Source of the DNA: Toxonevra muliebris
Taxonomy: Eukaryota; Arthropoda; Insecta; Diptera; Pallopteridae
Length of the DNA: 64,000 bases
Reading direction: 5' to 3'
Assembly: GCA_963691655.1 (NCBI GenBank)
Contig: OY829329.1
Location: 20,722,708 to 20,786,707 of the forward strand
Shown here in pieces: positions 1 through 11,534 of this stretch. Numbering within the stretch: the stretch's first letter is position 1; each line of letters starts with the position of its first letter. The position numbers and the translations under genes are program-made. Below the pieces are notes generated by a model. That model worked only from the letters and a program-made list of their open reading frames with translations, made no database searches and was not told where the DNA came from.

Positions 1-505
1 AATTTTTTTTGTCAACTTTGGTTTTAATTTGATTTAAATTTTGTACCCTTTTGACTTGAGTTTTGGTTTTAGTTTCAGTTTGGGTTTCGGAGTATATTTC
101 AATACGAGTTTTGATCGGAATTTGGGTCTGAGTTGTGATCTAATTTTTAATCTGAGTTTGGTCTGATTTTTAATCCAAGTTTTGCCTAATTTTTAATCTG
201 ACTTTTGGCTCTGAATTTGGCCTGAATTCTAATCTAAATTTGGTCTACTTTTTAATCTCAGTTTGGTCTAACTTTTGGCACTGAATTTAATCTGAATTTT
301 AGTCTAACTTTGATAGGAATTTTTATCTAATTTTTTGTCTGAATTTGTTTCTTTGGTTTAGATTTTGATTTCAGTTATTGTCTGTTCTTAATCCGAATTT
401 AATTTGAATTTCGGTTCGATTTTCGTTTGAGTTTTAATCTAAAATTTCGTTTAAATTTTGGTTAGAATTTTAGTCTTATTTTTGGTTATGTTTGAGACGA
501 GTTGG
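1..505. repeat. Degenerate AT-rich short-period repeat array (left copy)
   Basis: The stretch is built from loosely repeated words such as TTTTGGTCTGA, TTTTAATCTGA and GAATTTTGGTC, spaced roughly 10-13 bases apart and heavily diverged. It reads as the reverse complement of the array at 8107-10672, where the words are GACCAAAATTCAG and AGACTAAAATT. It continues off the left edge of the window. No coding signal is visible. Confidence 0.8.
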
Positions 506-714
506 AAGAACTAAGCTGCTTTCTCGTGGAGCTTCCTTTTTCTGTATTTCTTGGAACATGTTTAGGCACTCTTCCGTGCGTCTTGTCATTGATTGGCGTT
601 AATACAGAAATAATTTGTATTTCCTCTTATAGTCACCTATGCATAATCGTTTTGGAAGTTATTACCCTTGAAGATTAGAAAAGAGTTATCGGCTCTTCCT
701 TATCTGAATAGGAC

Positions 715-768
715 CTATGCCATCTTTTTAGCAAGCTCATTTGCTTGTTTTCCGCCTTCTATTCTGAC
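715..768 (-). pseudogene. Possible RNase H-domain relic of a retroelement
   Basis: The minus strand reads VRIEGGKQANELAKKMA and then a stop. This resembles the GIEGNExADELAK block near the C-terminal end of retroelement RNase H domains. Only about 17 residues are recognisable. The sequence upstream on the minus strand is broken by stops, and nothing downstream is recognised. It could be chance similarity; a profile search of the flanking 300 bases would decide. Confidence 0.25.
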
Positions 769-774
769 AGATCC

Positions 775-2850
775 TAAGACTGAACATAACATAAGTTGCC
801 CAAACTATTCCACCTTAGGTTGGGTTAGATTAGAAGTTCATACGTTTACTTTACATAGTCTGGCAATGTCCCATAGGGGTTATCACAATTCCCTAGAATC
901 AATGAGTACCCGTAATTAACGCAAAATTAATACTTGTTAGATCATTGAGCTAAGGAAAGAATGCACCCCCTAACGTCTTCAATCTAGCTTTAACCTGTTT
1001 TCATCAATGGCAATGAATATGAATATATCCAAAGTTTTTTTTTTCGTATCAGAGTCAATATCGTATTCTCCCACACCAAGCTGGCCACTAACCATGCTAA
1101 TCAGTAACTTGCATTCATTTGATGCAAAGTGAAATCAGTGACGACTCAGTTTTTAAACACATACAACCACATTAGGGGGAAAAAAACAAATCGTGACGAC
1201 CCATGGCCCAAATAGTCTTGAAATACATTTGAGACGATCCATTTTTTATTCATATAACTTTAGCTATTTGAGCTAATCTTGGCATTAACCAACAAGCGTT
1301 ATGAGAAAAAAATTTTATTGAAAATATTTATTAATTGTTTTTATAAAGAACAAACTTCAGAACAGAAAAAATAATGCGATACAAAAACTAATTAATCAAG
1401 AATAAGAAAATGACAAAATGAAAAAAATGCACATGGTTGTATTCCTCAGTTAAAATAATTAAAGTTTGTAGAGTTGCATTTTTTAGGAGCTGTAGGCTAA
1501 GTCGCCACATAACCTTAAGGGAGAAAGAAAAATAAACATAATCGTGACCAAGATGAATTAATACAAGGTTGAGTTACTAGCAACTCGAATGAAGCAGTAT
1601 AACAGGTACAAGACAATTACAACAAATCTTTGTTGTTGCGGCCATAATGGCGGTGATTGTCAAAATCAGCAGAAGAAAACAAAAAGGAAAGACATTACAA
1701 AAAAAAAAGAAAGGAAATTGTAAGTGAAAATTATTCGCGCGTGTATTTAAAAATGATCACCGCATACACGAACGACCATTTGGCTTGAATTCAATCCCAC
1801 AAATTTCAGCCCATCACTATCATCAGCTTTCATCTTGCGGAACAAAAAAATCTGGGTTTCGACCATTTACTTGCCCACAAATTACACATTTTCTCATGTT
1901 TTTTAAATTAATAAAACACATTAAAAATCACTTTTAATTCAATAACACAATCCAACAAATCAAGACTTTTTGGCTGCAACAGAATAGCCACCCTATAATC
2001 CTAAAAGAGTATGTTGTATAGACCATTTTTGTAAAACAAACTTATAGCCCAGCACTCAGTTTTTTTTTTTTTTACAGTGGGTCAAAGTTTTCTTATTTTG
2101 GTCGAAGGGAGCTGAATACTAAGTACAAAAAGTGTTATAAATTGATGTCTGAGAAAAATATTATTGGTGAAGTTTCATGGTAAAATTTTACGAGGATCAT
2201 TCCTGTAGAACATGTTAACCCTTTAGTTCCTATTTTTATGTGACGATTTGACCCCTTTTTTTATGAAACCCTGAAAAGTCCTTTCAAAAGACACATTCAA
2301 GGATCAAAATATTCCACAAAAATATTTGCTTAGATTTTACTTAGGGTCACCAAAGACATAAAAATCATATATAAAACGGTTAATGGCTGATAAAAGGAAA
2401 ATTATCAGGCGTGTATATCTTATATGATCTGCCGGTTCAATCCACGTCATTGACGTAGAAAAAGTTTCCAGCAGACTGACTGATTTTATTATTTTTATTA
2501 TAATATTTAAGTGTTTCCTTTTTTTTTAAATTTAGAATAATTCAAATTTGGCTTATGCCAACCGTGTCAGTGCCCGTAGAAAAGTTATGAATACTAAAAA
2601 TTTTCTATAAATATTTTTATATAAAAAAAGACCTTAGTGGTTACCGATTTATTTATTTCAAGTCTTTTCAGCCTAAACGAGTTTAAGTTTATTGACCTGA
2701 AACACTTAGGGTGAGTGGTAGATTTCTAGCAAACTTTTATTATCAAAACTTTCAATATTTTTTTGAAAAAATAAATTAAAACCTAGAAAATTTTTAAAAA
2801 AAAATTTTATATGATTACTAAAAAGTCTGAAAAGTTTTGTCAAATGTTGT
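775..2850. other. No gene recognised; AT-rich intergenic DNA
   Basis: No open frame here looks coding. The one notable word is GTTGCGGCCATAATGGCGG at about 1634-1652. Its reverse complement recurs near 52795-52813, each time beside CAACAACAAA, so a dispersed repeat is likely. The segment next to the peptide gene (about 2700-2980) shares scattered similarity with 6890-7180, which marks the downstream side of the tandem duplication. Confidence 0.5.
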
Positions 2851-2985
2851 ATTTAATAATTGTTCTACATTACTAGCAAAACATCTGAAATTAAATCCAA
2901 GTTAAAAATATTCTCATAAAGTTCCACGAGCTAGAGCGGTTTGAAGAATAGAGAACTGTCGTTCATTTTGCAATTGTTTCTTCGA

Positions 2986-3268
2986 TTAGACTTCGAGATC
3001 TATCTCTTTCAAAATATCCAACATTTTCTTTTTTAGATTATTACGCAATTTATCGACATTCTCCTTGCCCTCGAAATTCACTTTAACAGATTTTTCATGT
3101 CCGTGGTAAACCGCATCACCCAATCCTATCATCGCCACCACTTTAAAGAAATCATTAAAATAAAATCAAAATTTTGAAAATCAAAAAATTTAAATATATT
3201 TGTATTTTTTTTTTGTATTGTACTTTACCGTAAAATATGAAAACAGCCCAATAAAACTTAAACAACAT
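2986..3268 (-). CDS. Small secreted peptide gene, copy A (two exons, 64 aa)
   Basis: Two exons on the minus strand. Exon 1 is 3229-3268 (ATG at 3268-3266, 13 codons plus one base), the GT-AG intron is 3141-3228 (88 bp; donor GTAAAG, acceptor TTTAAAG), and exon 2 is 2986-3140, ending in TAA. The split codon joins in frame. The 64-residue product starts MLFKFYWAVFIFY and continues VVAMIGLGDA, a hydrophobic signal peptide with small residues at -3 and -1 for cleavage after GDA. The mature part, about 41 residues, has no cysteine. Its C-terminal half (VDKLRNNLKKKMLDILKEI) places hydrophobic residues at 3-4 spacing, as in an amphipathic helix. There are 9 basic and 8 acidic residues plus two His. 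The paralogue at 7184-7457 keeps the exon structure, intron phase and promoter, which is the main evidence that this is a gene. No AATAAA lies nearby; ATTAAA occurs at 2857-2852. Family unknown; secretion is inferred. Confidence 0.72.
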
Positions 3269-3300
3269 TTTGCTTTCCACTGGTGCGATTTGTGAATATA

Positions 3301-3318
3301 GAGCTTATATATATAGCG
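3301..3318 (-). promoter_or_regulatory. TATA box of peptide gene A
   Basis: On the minus strand CGCTATATATATAAGCTC lies about 35-50 bases upstream of the ATG, which suits a TATA box with a very short 5' leader. The same block, CGCTATATATAAAAGCT, occurs at the equivalent place in copy B. The flanking words TTCACAAATCG and GTTCCAGAAATATTTAAATT are also conserved between the copies. Confidence 0.6.
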
Positions 3319-3479
3319 ATTGCATTCTACCAAGAAAATTCTATATTAATTTAAATATTTCTGGAACCAATTGGAAGATTTTTATTTGCAATGAAATAGA
3401 ATGTCAATTTCCTTCACCTTTCAAGGTTATTTTTGTTTTTTTTTTTACAAACAAAAAATCTTGTATGTAATCCTCTGAA

Positions 3480-4254
3480 TTAATTTATTGATTTGCTTGA
3501 TTTATTTAGATTTTATTATTTAGACTTTATTTCACAATCGTACTTTTCAACAACATGTCAGAGAATATACATATATGTACGGAAAACAAGATGGTTCTTC
3601 TCTTGTAGATAGTGCTGCCAGAACTTCTCGGCATTGTGTTTTCTAGTTCAGAGTTACCACAGTGTTCTTTCTTCAAAAGCCCAGACCAGCAACATTCGAT
3701 TTACACATACAACTTTGTTTACAGGTGGATACTAGGAGTTTTATTTTCCATTTTATGTATAAATTCATGAATTTTTCATAATCAATTTTTTCATTAATAT
3801 TACTGACCTGTTTATACTTAGATGGCGCTAGTTCAAGAAAACTTTAGAAAACACCTAATACGGCAAGCGTGATAAGCCGTATCAAGAAATTCTGAAAAAA
3901 GTAGTACATAAAATTACTGAATCAAAAAAACTCTTGAGAGAATTGTTGGCAAATCATTCAATGAACACACACGGGAAGCAAAAAAAAAATTGATTCGATA
4001 TGGCGGTAATGAATATTTTTACTTTAAATGTTCAATTAACACAGTTAAATACATAATTCCACAAACAATTTATATATGTTAAATTTAAACCCAGACATAC
4101 CGTTACAAACATTTTAATTTGTAGTTTTGTCACTCGTGACACGATCTGCAGTCATATTTTGTTATCAGATATAATTTTTTTTAAAATTAATTTACCATTA
4201 ATCAAATACTATTTTAAATTCACTTTTATATTTTACTAATATTAAACATCGATA
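3480..4254. other. Upstream flank of peptide gene A, part of the tandem duplication
   Basis: There is no coding sequence. The segment 3770-3880 (CATTAATATTACTGA, then GATGGCGCTAGTTC, then CGGCAAGCGTGATAA) resembles 7930-8035. The duplicated unit therefore extends well beyond the genes, to about 600 bases upstream of each. Confidence 0.55.
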
Positions 4255-5241
4255 CCACCTTGATCAAAAAGTTCCCGGAATTTATTCAGAAAATTAAAAA
4301 TACAAGTTTATTCATCTAAATCTATATTGTTCCCTTCAAAGTAATTCCCAACGACTGCAACACACTTATGCCAGCGCTTGATCCAATCCTCGAAACATTT
4401 TTTATATTCGGTTTTTGGTATGTCCATCCGTGCTTCCTGCGATTTTTACATTACTTCCTCTTGACTGCTGAAACGCGTTGTCCGTAATGGTTTTTTAACT
4501 CGATTGAACAGAAAGAAGTCAAAGGGAGCCAAATCAGGTGAATTCGGTGTGAACGCCATTCACTTGCCTGATGTCTGGATTGTGTGTCGTACTCATAAAC
4601 CCACGTCTCGTCTTTAGTAATGATCCTTTTGATGAATGCGAGATCGGATTCAGCCTCGCAAATCATTTCTTTTACGACGTCAACACGGTATCTTTTTTGT
4701 ATGGAATTGCGGTCTTCTGGCACCAACTATGCTGCTAAACGACGGAAGCCCAAATCATTAACCAAAATGTATTGGACGGATCCATAGTCAATGTTCAAGT
4801 CCTCCGCAATCTCTCTGATGGTTAATTTACGATTATTGACCAAAATTTCTTTTACTTTATCAATGTTTTCATCGGTTTTCGATGTCGATGGTCTGCCACT
4901 GCGTTCATAATCTTCGATTGACTCACGACCACTTTTGAACAGCTCGTGCCACTGGTAAACGACCGTTTTCTTTAGAGAATCGTTGCCGAACCACTTTACC
5001 AACATTTCCAATGTTCGCGCACCATTAAATCCGTTTTTTAAGCAAAATTTAGTACAAAACAATTTAATAAAATTGTAAAAAATCGCCAACACACACAGAG
5101 ATAGATGTACTCTTGGCTACGTAACTTTTGCAAATGTCAAGCTATGACGCTAAGATTTAGAAGGAATATCAATAACAGATGTACCAACATAACAAAAAAA
5201 CAAAACTGGTGGTTATTTCGGGAACTTTTTGATCAAGGTGG
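4255..5241 (-). mobile_element. Internally deleted mariner element with intact TIRs
   Basis: Terminal inverted repeats begin CCACCTTGATCAAAAAGTTC at 4255 and are mirrored at the right end at 5241, essentially perfect over about 23 bp. The element is flanked by TA on both sides (4253-4254 and 5242-5243), the expected mariner target duplication. At 987 bp it is shorter than a full mariner (about 1.3 kb). The transposase remnant inside shows where the missing middle was. Confidence 0.9.
4451..5092 (-). pseudogene. Mariner transposase remnant (nonsense codon plus internal deletion)
   Basis: Reading leftward from 5092, the N-terminal helix-turn-helix region includes LVKWFGNDSLKKTVVYQWHE, SGRESIEDYERSGRPS and REIAEDLNIDYGSVQYIL. 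A TAG stop follows at about 4727-4729, after RRLAA. The same frame then resumes through LVPEDRN to IITKDETWVYEYDTQS, which contains the first catalytic Asp (DETW). Just after SEW the frame is lost. In a shifted frame the third catalytic block SPDLAPFDFFLF is readable at about 4515-4555. The middle of the catalytic domain, including the second Asp, is therefore deleted. DETWVYEYD resembles the rosa-type mariners known from fruit flies, but that subfamily call is from memory. No function is expected; the intact TIRs could still be mobilised in trans. Confidence 0.85.
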
Positions 5242-5426
5242 TATGTAAACGCCAAAATATAATACGCAATTTACCTCATCTGTTCTTTGTTCCCTCTCTA
5301 CAATACTGTTTAACTAAAAAAAAAAGAGAGGTGAGAGTACTTTTGTCAAATTTTGAACAAGCTGCGTCATTTAGTTTGTGTTTGACTGCCGTTGAAAGCA
5401 GACAACTTCGACAACATTCGACAAAA

Positions 5427-6411
5427 ATGGAAAAAAGTGAATTTCGTGCGCTCATCAAGCATTCATTTTTGCGTTCAAAAAGCCATCACCGAAACCAAGA
5501 AAAGTCTTGATAAATACTATGGGTATTCTAAACAATCAACTTCAATGATTAAGAAGTGGTCTACTGAATTCTGAACGTTCAGGTTGCTCAAAAGAGGTTG
5601 TCATACCAGAAATCGCCATTAAAATCCATAGAATGATATTGAACAATCGGAAAATGACAGTGCGTGAGATGGCTGAGACTGTATAGCTCTCAACTGAGCG
5701 GGTACATCATATTTTACATGAATATTTGGATTTGAAAAAGCTATCTGCGCAATGGGTGCTGCGATTGCTCACACTCGACTCGGTTGCGCTAATCGTGTGA
5801 CCACTTCAAAGGAGTGTTTGGCGATGTTCAACCGCAACTCAAACTAGTTTTTGCACTGTTTTATAATCGTGCATTAAATGTGGATCCATCACAACACACC
5901 CGAAACCAAGGAACAGTTAAAGCAGTAGACTTCTCCGGGTGAAAGCGCACCAAAGAAGGCCAAAGTGGGTTTGTCGGCCAATAAGATCATGGCGACAGTT
6001 TTTTGGGTTGCAAGCGATGTCATTCACATCGATTTCCTTGAAAAGAGTAAAACAATCACCGGTGAATATTATTTGCAGCTGTTGGAAAGATTCGACATTG
6101 ATTCGAAGCAAAAACTACCGCATTTGGCGAAGAAACAATTGCTCTTCCACAATGACAAAGCATCGGGGCATACGTGTGGCAAAAATCCATAAACTGGGCT
6201 ATGAATTGCTATCCCATCAAGCATATTCGTATTTCTAAATCTGAAGAAATGGCCCGGCGGTAAGAGATTTGGATCGAATGAAGGGGACATCACTGAAACA
6301 AACGACAATTTGGAGGACCTTGGGAAAACCTTCTATTTGGAAGGAACAAAAAAATTTGAATAACGCTGAATTAAATATATCGTGCTAAAAGGAGACTATG
6401 TTGAGAAATAA
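5427..6411 (+). pseudogene. Second mariner transposase relic, heavily frameshifted
   Basis: It starts at ATG 5427 (MEKSEFRALIKHSFLRSK), then shifts frame repeatedly. Recognisable blocks in order are AITETKKSLDKYYGYSKQST, REMAET, TPETKEQLKQ, the block ESAPKKAKVGLSANKIMATV, the block VIHIDFLEKSKTITGEYY, RPHLAKK-like residues, LFHNDKASGHTC, KLGYELL, GGKRFGSNE and a C-terminal LKGDYVEK before TAA at 6409-6411. At the first catalytic site the expected DETW-type motif reads H-stop-M-W. The second site keeps Asp (HND). The block that should carry the third Asp is deleted after YS. I could not identify its TIRs. It lies only about 190 bp right of the first mariner and belongs to a different subfamily, since the sequences do not match. 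Confidence 0.82.
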
Positions 6412-7183
6412 AACGCTTATGAATAAGCAATTCAAAATTGCCTCACGTTGATTTAGAACGACTTAAACTTTGAATATTGATATTGGCATGTTAAAATCAG
6501 TACTAATGTACTGAATTCGGTACTTTTTCGATCGCAGTAATTTTAGTACCTTTATGATCGTCAAAATTAGAAGTAGTTCCAAACATTTTCAACCAAAAAT
6601 TCAATACCCTTCTGTATTTTGGATCGAAGTTATTCTTAAACTTAATGTGAATGGTAAATTTGACAAACAAACACTAAACTCAAGTTATGGTGACGTTTGA
6701 GCCAATTTCCTTTTGTTGCGTATTCGTATTGTAATTCGGAAACATTTTTCCGATGAATTCTGGACCAATATGAGTACGAGTATACCTAGAAATTTTTTGG
6801 ATTTTGTTGACCAAAACAAACTTAAAAAATAACCAATAAAATGCTCTAAAAAATTATTAAAATTCATAAAAACTTTAAAATGTTTTTATTCCATTCCATT
6901 ACCAGCGGCAATTTCGCTTTCTAGATATGTGGAACTATCTACCGACTCTAATACTACAGACAACTGAAGAATTGTTCATGTTTTAATTTTAATATCTTAA
7001 AAAATAATTTAAATACAAAATGTTTTAAGAAATTTTTAATATATTACTTGAGTCTTATAATGTTTTTATAAATTTTATTTTCTACATTAATAGCAAAACA
7101 TCTAAAATTAAATCCAAGGTTAATCGATTTAGATCAGTTTGAAGAATATAAAATCGTCGTCCATTTAGCCATCATGTTTTTTA
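6412..7183. other. Spacer downstream of peptide gene B; no gene seen
   Basis: AT-rich sequence with no convincing frame. The last ~100 bases (CTACATTAATAGCAAAACATC and neighbouring words) match the 3' flank of peptide gene A at 2865-2900, so they belong to the duplicated unit. Confidence 0.5.
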
Positions 7184-7457
7184 TTAAAAAATATCCATAT
7201 CCACCTCCTTCATAATATGGTCCATTTTTGTTTTTAAATGATTACGCAATTTGTTGACACTCTTCTTGCCCTTAAATTTCACTAGTACAGATTTTCTAAG
7301 TCCATTGCCACCGGCATCACCCAATCCTATCATCGCCACAACTTTAAAGAAATCATTAAAAGAAAATCAAAATTTTGAAAATCACAAACATAAATTTTTT
7401 TTTGTATTGTACTTTACCGTAAAATATGAAAACAGTCCAATAAAACTTAAACAACAT
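7184..7457 (-). CDS. Small secreted peptide gene, copy B (two exons, 65 aa)
   Basis: Exon 1 is 7418-7457 (ATG at 7457-7455), the GT-AG intron is 7342-7417 (76 bp) and exon 2 is 7184-7341, ending in TAA. An AATAAA (7185-7180) overlaps the stop region and could serve as a poly(A) signal. The signal peptide is nearly identical to copy A: 22 of 23 residues to the predicted cleavage after GLGDA, the only change being Trp-Ala to Trp-Thr. The mature part keeps only about 21 of 41 aligned residues, including KSV, FxG, NKLRNxLKxKM and KE. It is strongly basic, with 11 Lys/Arg against 4 Asp/Glu, and has no cysteine. Its C-terminal half again forms an amphipathic-helix pattern. A cationic, helical secreted peptide could be an antimicrobial or reproductive-tract peptide, but nothing here proves a role. 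The shared architecture with copy A makes a real gene likely. Confidence 0.74.
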
Positions 7458-7490
7458 TTTGCTTTCCACTGATCCGATTTGTGAATATAA

Positions 7491-7507
7491 AGCTTTTATA
7501 TATAGCG
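7491..7507 (-). promoter_or_regulatory. TATA box of peptide gene B
   Basis: CGCTATATATAAAAGCT on the minus strand, 34-50 bases upstream of the ATG, sits within a conserved promoter block shared with copy A. Surrounding matching words include TTCACAAATCG on the ATG side and TTCTTTGTACAATGCCATCG on the distal side. Confidence 0.6.
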
Positions 7508-7509
7508 AT

Positions 7510-8106
7510 GGCATTGTACAAAGAAAATATTATATTAATTTAAATATTACTGGAACCAATTGCGAGATTTTTATTTGCAATGAAATAAAATGTGAAATTT
7601 AATTTCTATACAACACTGTTAAAATTTGTTTGCTGTAATTTTGTGCCTACATGATTTTTTATCTACCACTAAAATTAAACGAAAATTAGTGACTTTATAA
7701 AAGGATTTATTAAGATTTTTATTTTGTCTTGTGTTCTTAATGTCGCTATATTAGATTGTTTAAGCGGTAGCGAAGTAAAACAAGATGGACTGTTCAAATA
7801 CAGAGTTGCAAATCTTAGTATCTACATTAACAAAAACATAGAGTTGTATTCCCGTAGTATATAATGAGAAATAAACACAGGGCAGGCTTACAAAAATGCT
7901 TATATGATAGTTTTTTTTCACAAATTTCTCAAAATCACTGAATTTTTTTCATTAATATTACTGAACCTTTTATAGATGACACTAGTCCCACAAGATTTTA
8001 GAAAAAAATCTAAATCGGCAACCGTGATAAAGTTGAGTAGAGAAAATCTGAAAAATAGTTATTTCTAATCATAAAGACTTATTAAGCATTGGTGTAGGAA
8101 CATTAA
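7510..8106. other. Upstream flank of peptide gene B; no other gene seen
   Basis: Continues the duplicated unit, with words matching 3340-3420 and 3770-3880. No open frame of interest. The AT-rich repeat array begins immediately to the right. Confidence 0.5.
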
Positions 8107-10672
8107 GACTAAAATTTAAAGAAAAAATCAGGCTTAAATTGCACTCAAATTATAACCGAATCTTAGACTAAATCTCAGACCAAAAGTCAGATAAAACGTC
8201 AAAATAAAATTCTAACCAAATTAAGACTAAAACTTTGGGGGAAAAAAAATTAGACCATCTTAATACGAAAATCCGGTCTAAAAATCATATTAAAATGCAA
8301 GAAAAAAAATCAGATCAAAATTCAAATTAAATTTTGCTCAATTCAGGCCAAAATTTAAATCAATTGAAAGTCGAAATTTAAACCTAAAACTGAGACTAAA
8401 ATTTAAAACAAATTCTGTTCAACTCAGAACGAAATTAAAACATAATTAAGAACCAAAATCGTACTAAAATTGAAACCAAATCAAAACAAAAACTTAGACG
8501 AAAATTAAATTCAAAATGAGACCAAAATTTAGACGAAATTCAGATCGAATATCAGATCAGAATCTAAATAGTTTTAAAACAAAAATTTATATCAAAGAAA
8601 TTAGACTAAATTAATATCAAAATTAAAATAAAAATTAAATCCAAATTCAGATAAAGTTCAAACTAAATTGTGCCCAACTCAAACGGAAATTAAAATGTGA
8701 TTAAGACCAAAATTTAAACCAAAAATTGGACTAAAATTGAAATCAAATAAAAACAAAAATTTAGACCAAAATTGAATTTAAAATGGGGCCACAATTTAGG
8801 CGAAATTCAGACTAAAAACCAGATCAGAATCTACATAGTTTTAAAACTAAAATTTATACCAAAAAAATAGACCAAATTATTGCCCAAATTCAGATAAAGT
8901 TCAAACCAAATTTTGCCCAACTCAAGCCCAACATATAAACCAAAAATCGAAACCAAATAAAAACAAACACTTAGACCAAATTTGAATTCAAAATGAGACC
9001 AAAATTTAGAAGAAATCAAAAATTAGATCAGAATCAATCTAAATTATAACTGGAATTTTTACCAAAACCAAAATTAAACTAAATTAATACCAAAATTCAG
9101 ATAAATATAAGACCAAAATTCAGATAAATATAAGACCAAAATTCAGATAAAGCTTAAACTAAATTATGACCCAAATTGAAATGAAATTAAAACCAAAATG
9201 GAGACCAAAAATTAGACTAAAATTTAAGCCAAATTAAAATCCAAATTCTTTCCCAAATTCAGGCAAAAACTTAGGCCAAAAAAGTGAATTGAATTTAAGA
9301 CCAAAATATGTCCAAAGACCCAATTCAGGCCAAAATTCAAAACAAATTACGACTAAAATTTATACCAAAAAAATTAGACCCAAATTAATACCAAAATTCA
9401 GACCGGAATTTAGATTTAAATAGAAACTAAATTAAGGTCAAATGTAGACCGAAATTCAGGCTAAAATTGAAACAAAATTTAGACCGAAATTCTCCGTGCT
9501 TAAATTCAAACCAAATTCACCCCAAAAATCAGACCCAAATTTAGTATGGAATTCAGCTCAAACATTAGGCCAAAATTAAAACCAAAATTTTTACCTAAAT
9601 CCAGATAAAAACTAAGACCAAAATTTATACCAAGTATCAGACCCAATTCAGATCAAAAATCAAAACACATTACGCCTAAAATTTATACCAAAAAAATCAG
9701 ATCAAAGTAACACCAAAATTCAGACCGAAATTCAGAACTAAATTGAAACCATATAAAGGTCAAAATTCAGAAACCAAATTAAAAGCAAAATGTAGACCGA
9801 AATTCAGACTAAAATTTAAACCAAATCTAGACCAAAATACGAATAAAAATTTAGACCAAAATACAAATAAAAGTTTAGATCAAAATCTAAACCGGAATTC
9901 TTCGGGCTTAAATTTAAACTAAATTCACTCCAAAAATCAGACCCAAATTTAGTTCGCTATTCAGATCAAACATTAGACCAACATTTTTACCTAAATTCAG
10001 ATAAAAGCTAAGGTCAAAAGTGAATTGAATTAAGACCAAAATTTATACCAAACATCAAACCCGATTCAAAACAAATTACGAATTAAATTTGTACCAAATA
10101 TATTGGACTAAATTAATACTAAAATTCAGATAAAATTCAAACCCGTCCAACTCAGGCCGAAATTGAAACTAAATTAAGACCTAAAATTCAGACCAAAGTA
10201 AGACAAATATTTAAACTGAAACTGCAGACCAAACTTAGTCCCAAATTCAGCTAAACAATCAGAGCAAAATTCAAACATAATTAAAATTAAGATTTAGTCC
10301 GACATTTGGACCAAATTAATACCAAAATTCAGACCAAAACTCTGATTAAAATTGAAACTAAATTAAGGTCAAAATTGATAAATTAAAATAAGAACAAAAT
10401 GCAGACTGAAATTCAGACTAAAATGGAAATAGATCAAAATTCAAATAAAAATTGAGACCAAAATCCAGACCGAAATTCTTCGGACTTAAATTCAAACCAA
10501 ATTAACCCTAAAACTCAAACCGAATTTTAGTTCCGAATTCAGACCAAAATTGAAACCAAATTCGGATCAAAATTTAGACTGAAACTTAGAACAAAAATCA
10601 CACCAAATTCGGAACCAAAATCAGATCAAAAATTCAGATAAAAGTTCAGACCTAAAATTCATGTAAAAAATC
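8107..10672. repeat. Degenerate AT-rich short-period repeat array (2.5 kb)
   Basis: A long run of diverged words of the type GACCAAAATTCAGA, AGACTAAAATTTA and CAAATTAAGACC, spaced about 10-13 bases apart. Some stretches are locally exact, for example a 23-bp unit (CCAAAATTCAGATAAATATA...) repeated near 9099-9150. The orientation is opposite to the 1-505 array. Short open frames within it are repeat artefacts. Confidence 0.85.
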
Positions 10673-11534
10673 AGCGTTGTAGCGCTCATAACCCTCCTCT
10701 GGATACATCATTGTTATCTGGTACTACTCTTTCACCGACAAAATATTACATTGAGTATTCGAGGATATAATTTTAAGCAAATATAATTTAAGCTTCCAGT
10801 AATTATAGATATGAGAATGTGCAGCAATTTTTCTACTCACTATTGTTTTAATATCGTAACATTTAATTTTTCTTAATTTTTGTTTTTTTTTTTTTTATAT
10901 TTATTTTAAAAGCGTTTTTACTATGAGCGTTCGTTTCACGGCTTTCTACACGCTTAAAGTAAATTATACTGAAACGGTTTAAGAGCATAACAAAATAATA
11001 CGCTAATCGCTAAAAACAAAGAAAACAGCGAAAATCTCTAAACAATTTCGACCATAAGCGACTTTAAGCGAGCGCAGAAAATTTGAATCGAATACGCCTT
11101 TTATTTTGTATTATAATTTTTAACAACTTCGTTTTTCTGTATATTTTTAGCGCCTAAATTTTATTAAAACTAATTAATGAAAACTAAACTGAAAGACAGA
11201 AAACTAAACTTAGATGTCAATCATTTAAATAATATTTTGACGCACATAAATGAATAAATATATAATTTTTTTTTTTTGAAATCTGAGTGAGTTGCACTAA
11301 ACGAACGATGGATGTCGCTAACACAAAAAAAAAAAAAAAACCTTTATGTACCCAGTAAAATTAACTATAAAATGTCGGTTTTTTTACTAAATATGTTGTA
11401 GCTACTAAAAATATTTAAAAATTATTGTTTTTGACTAATCATCTTTAATATTTTGTTAAGTGTATTGCAAAATTTTTTTTTATAATTTATAAATGTATTT
11501 AATGTTACCAAATCAAAATTTTATATTTTTTTTT

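Noticed and set aside
3270..3470. 66-codon plus-strand frame over the promoter of peptide gene A
   Set aside because: It overlaps the conserved TATA region of a minus-strand gene and shows no protein-like conservation in the copy at 7.5 kb.
7251..7472. 73-codon plus-strand frame at peptide gene B
   Set aside because: It is antisense to the spliced gene, including its intron, and the equivalent frame is not kept in copy A.
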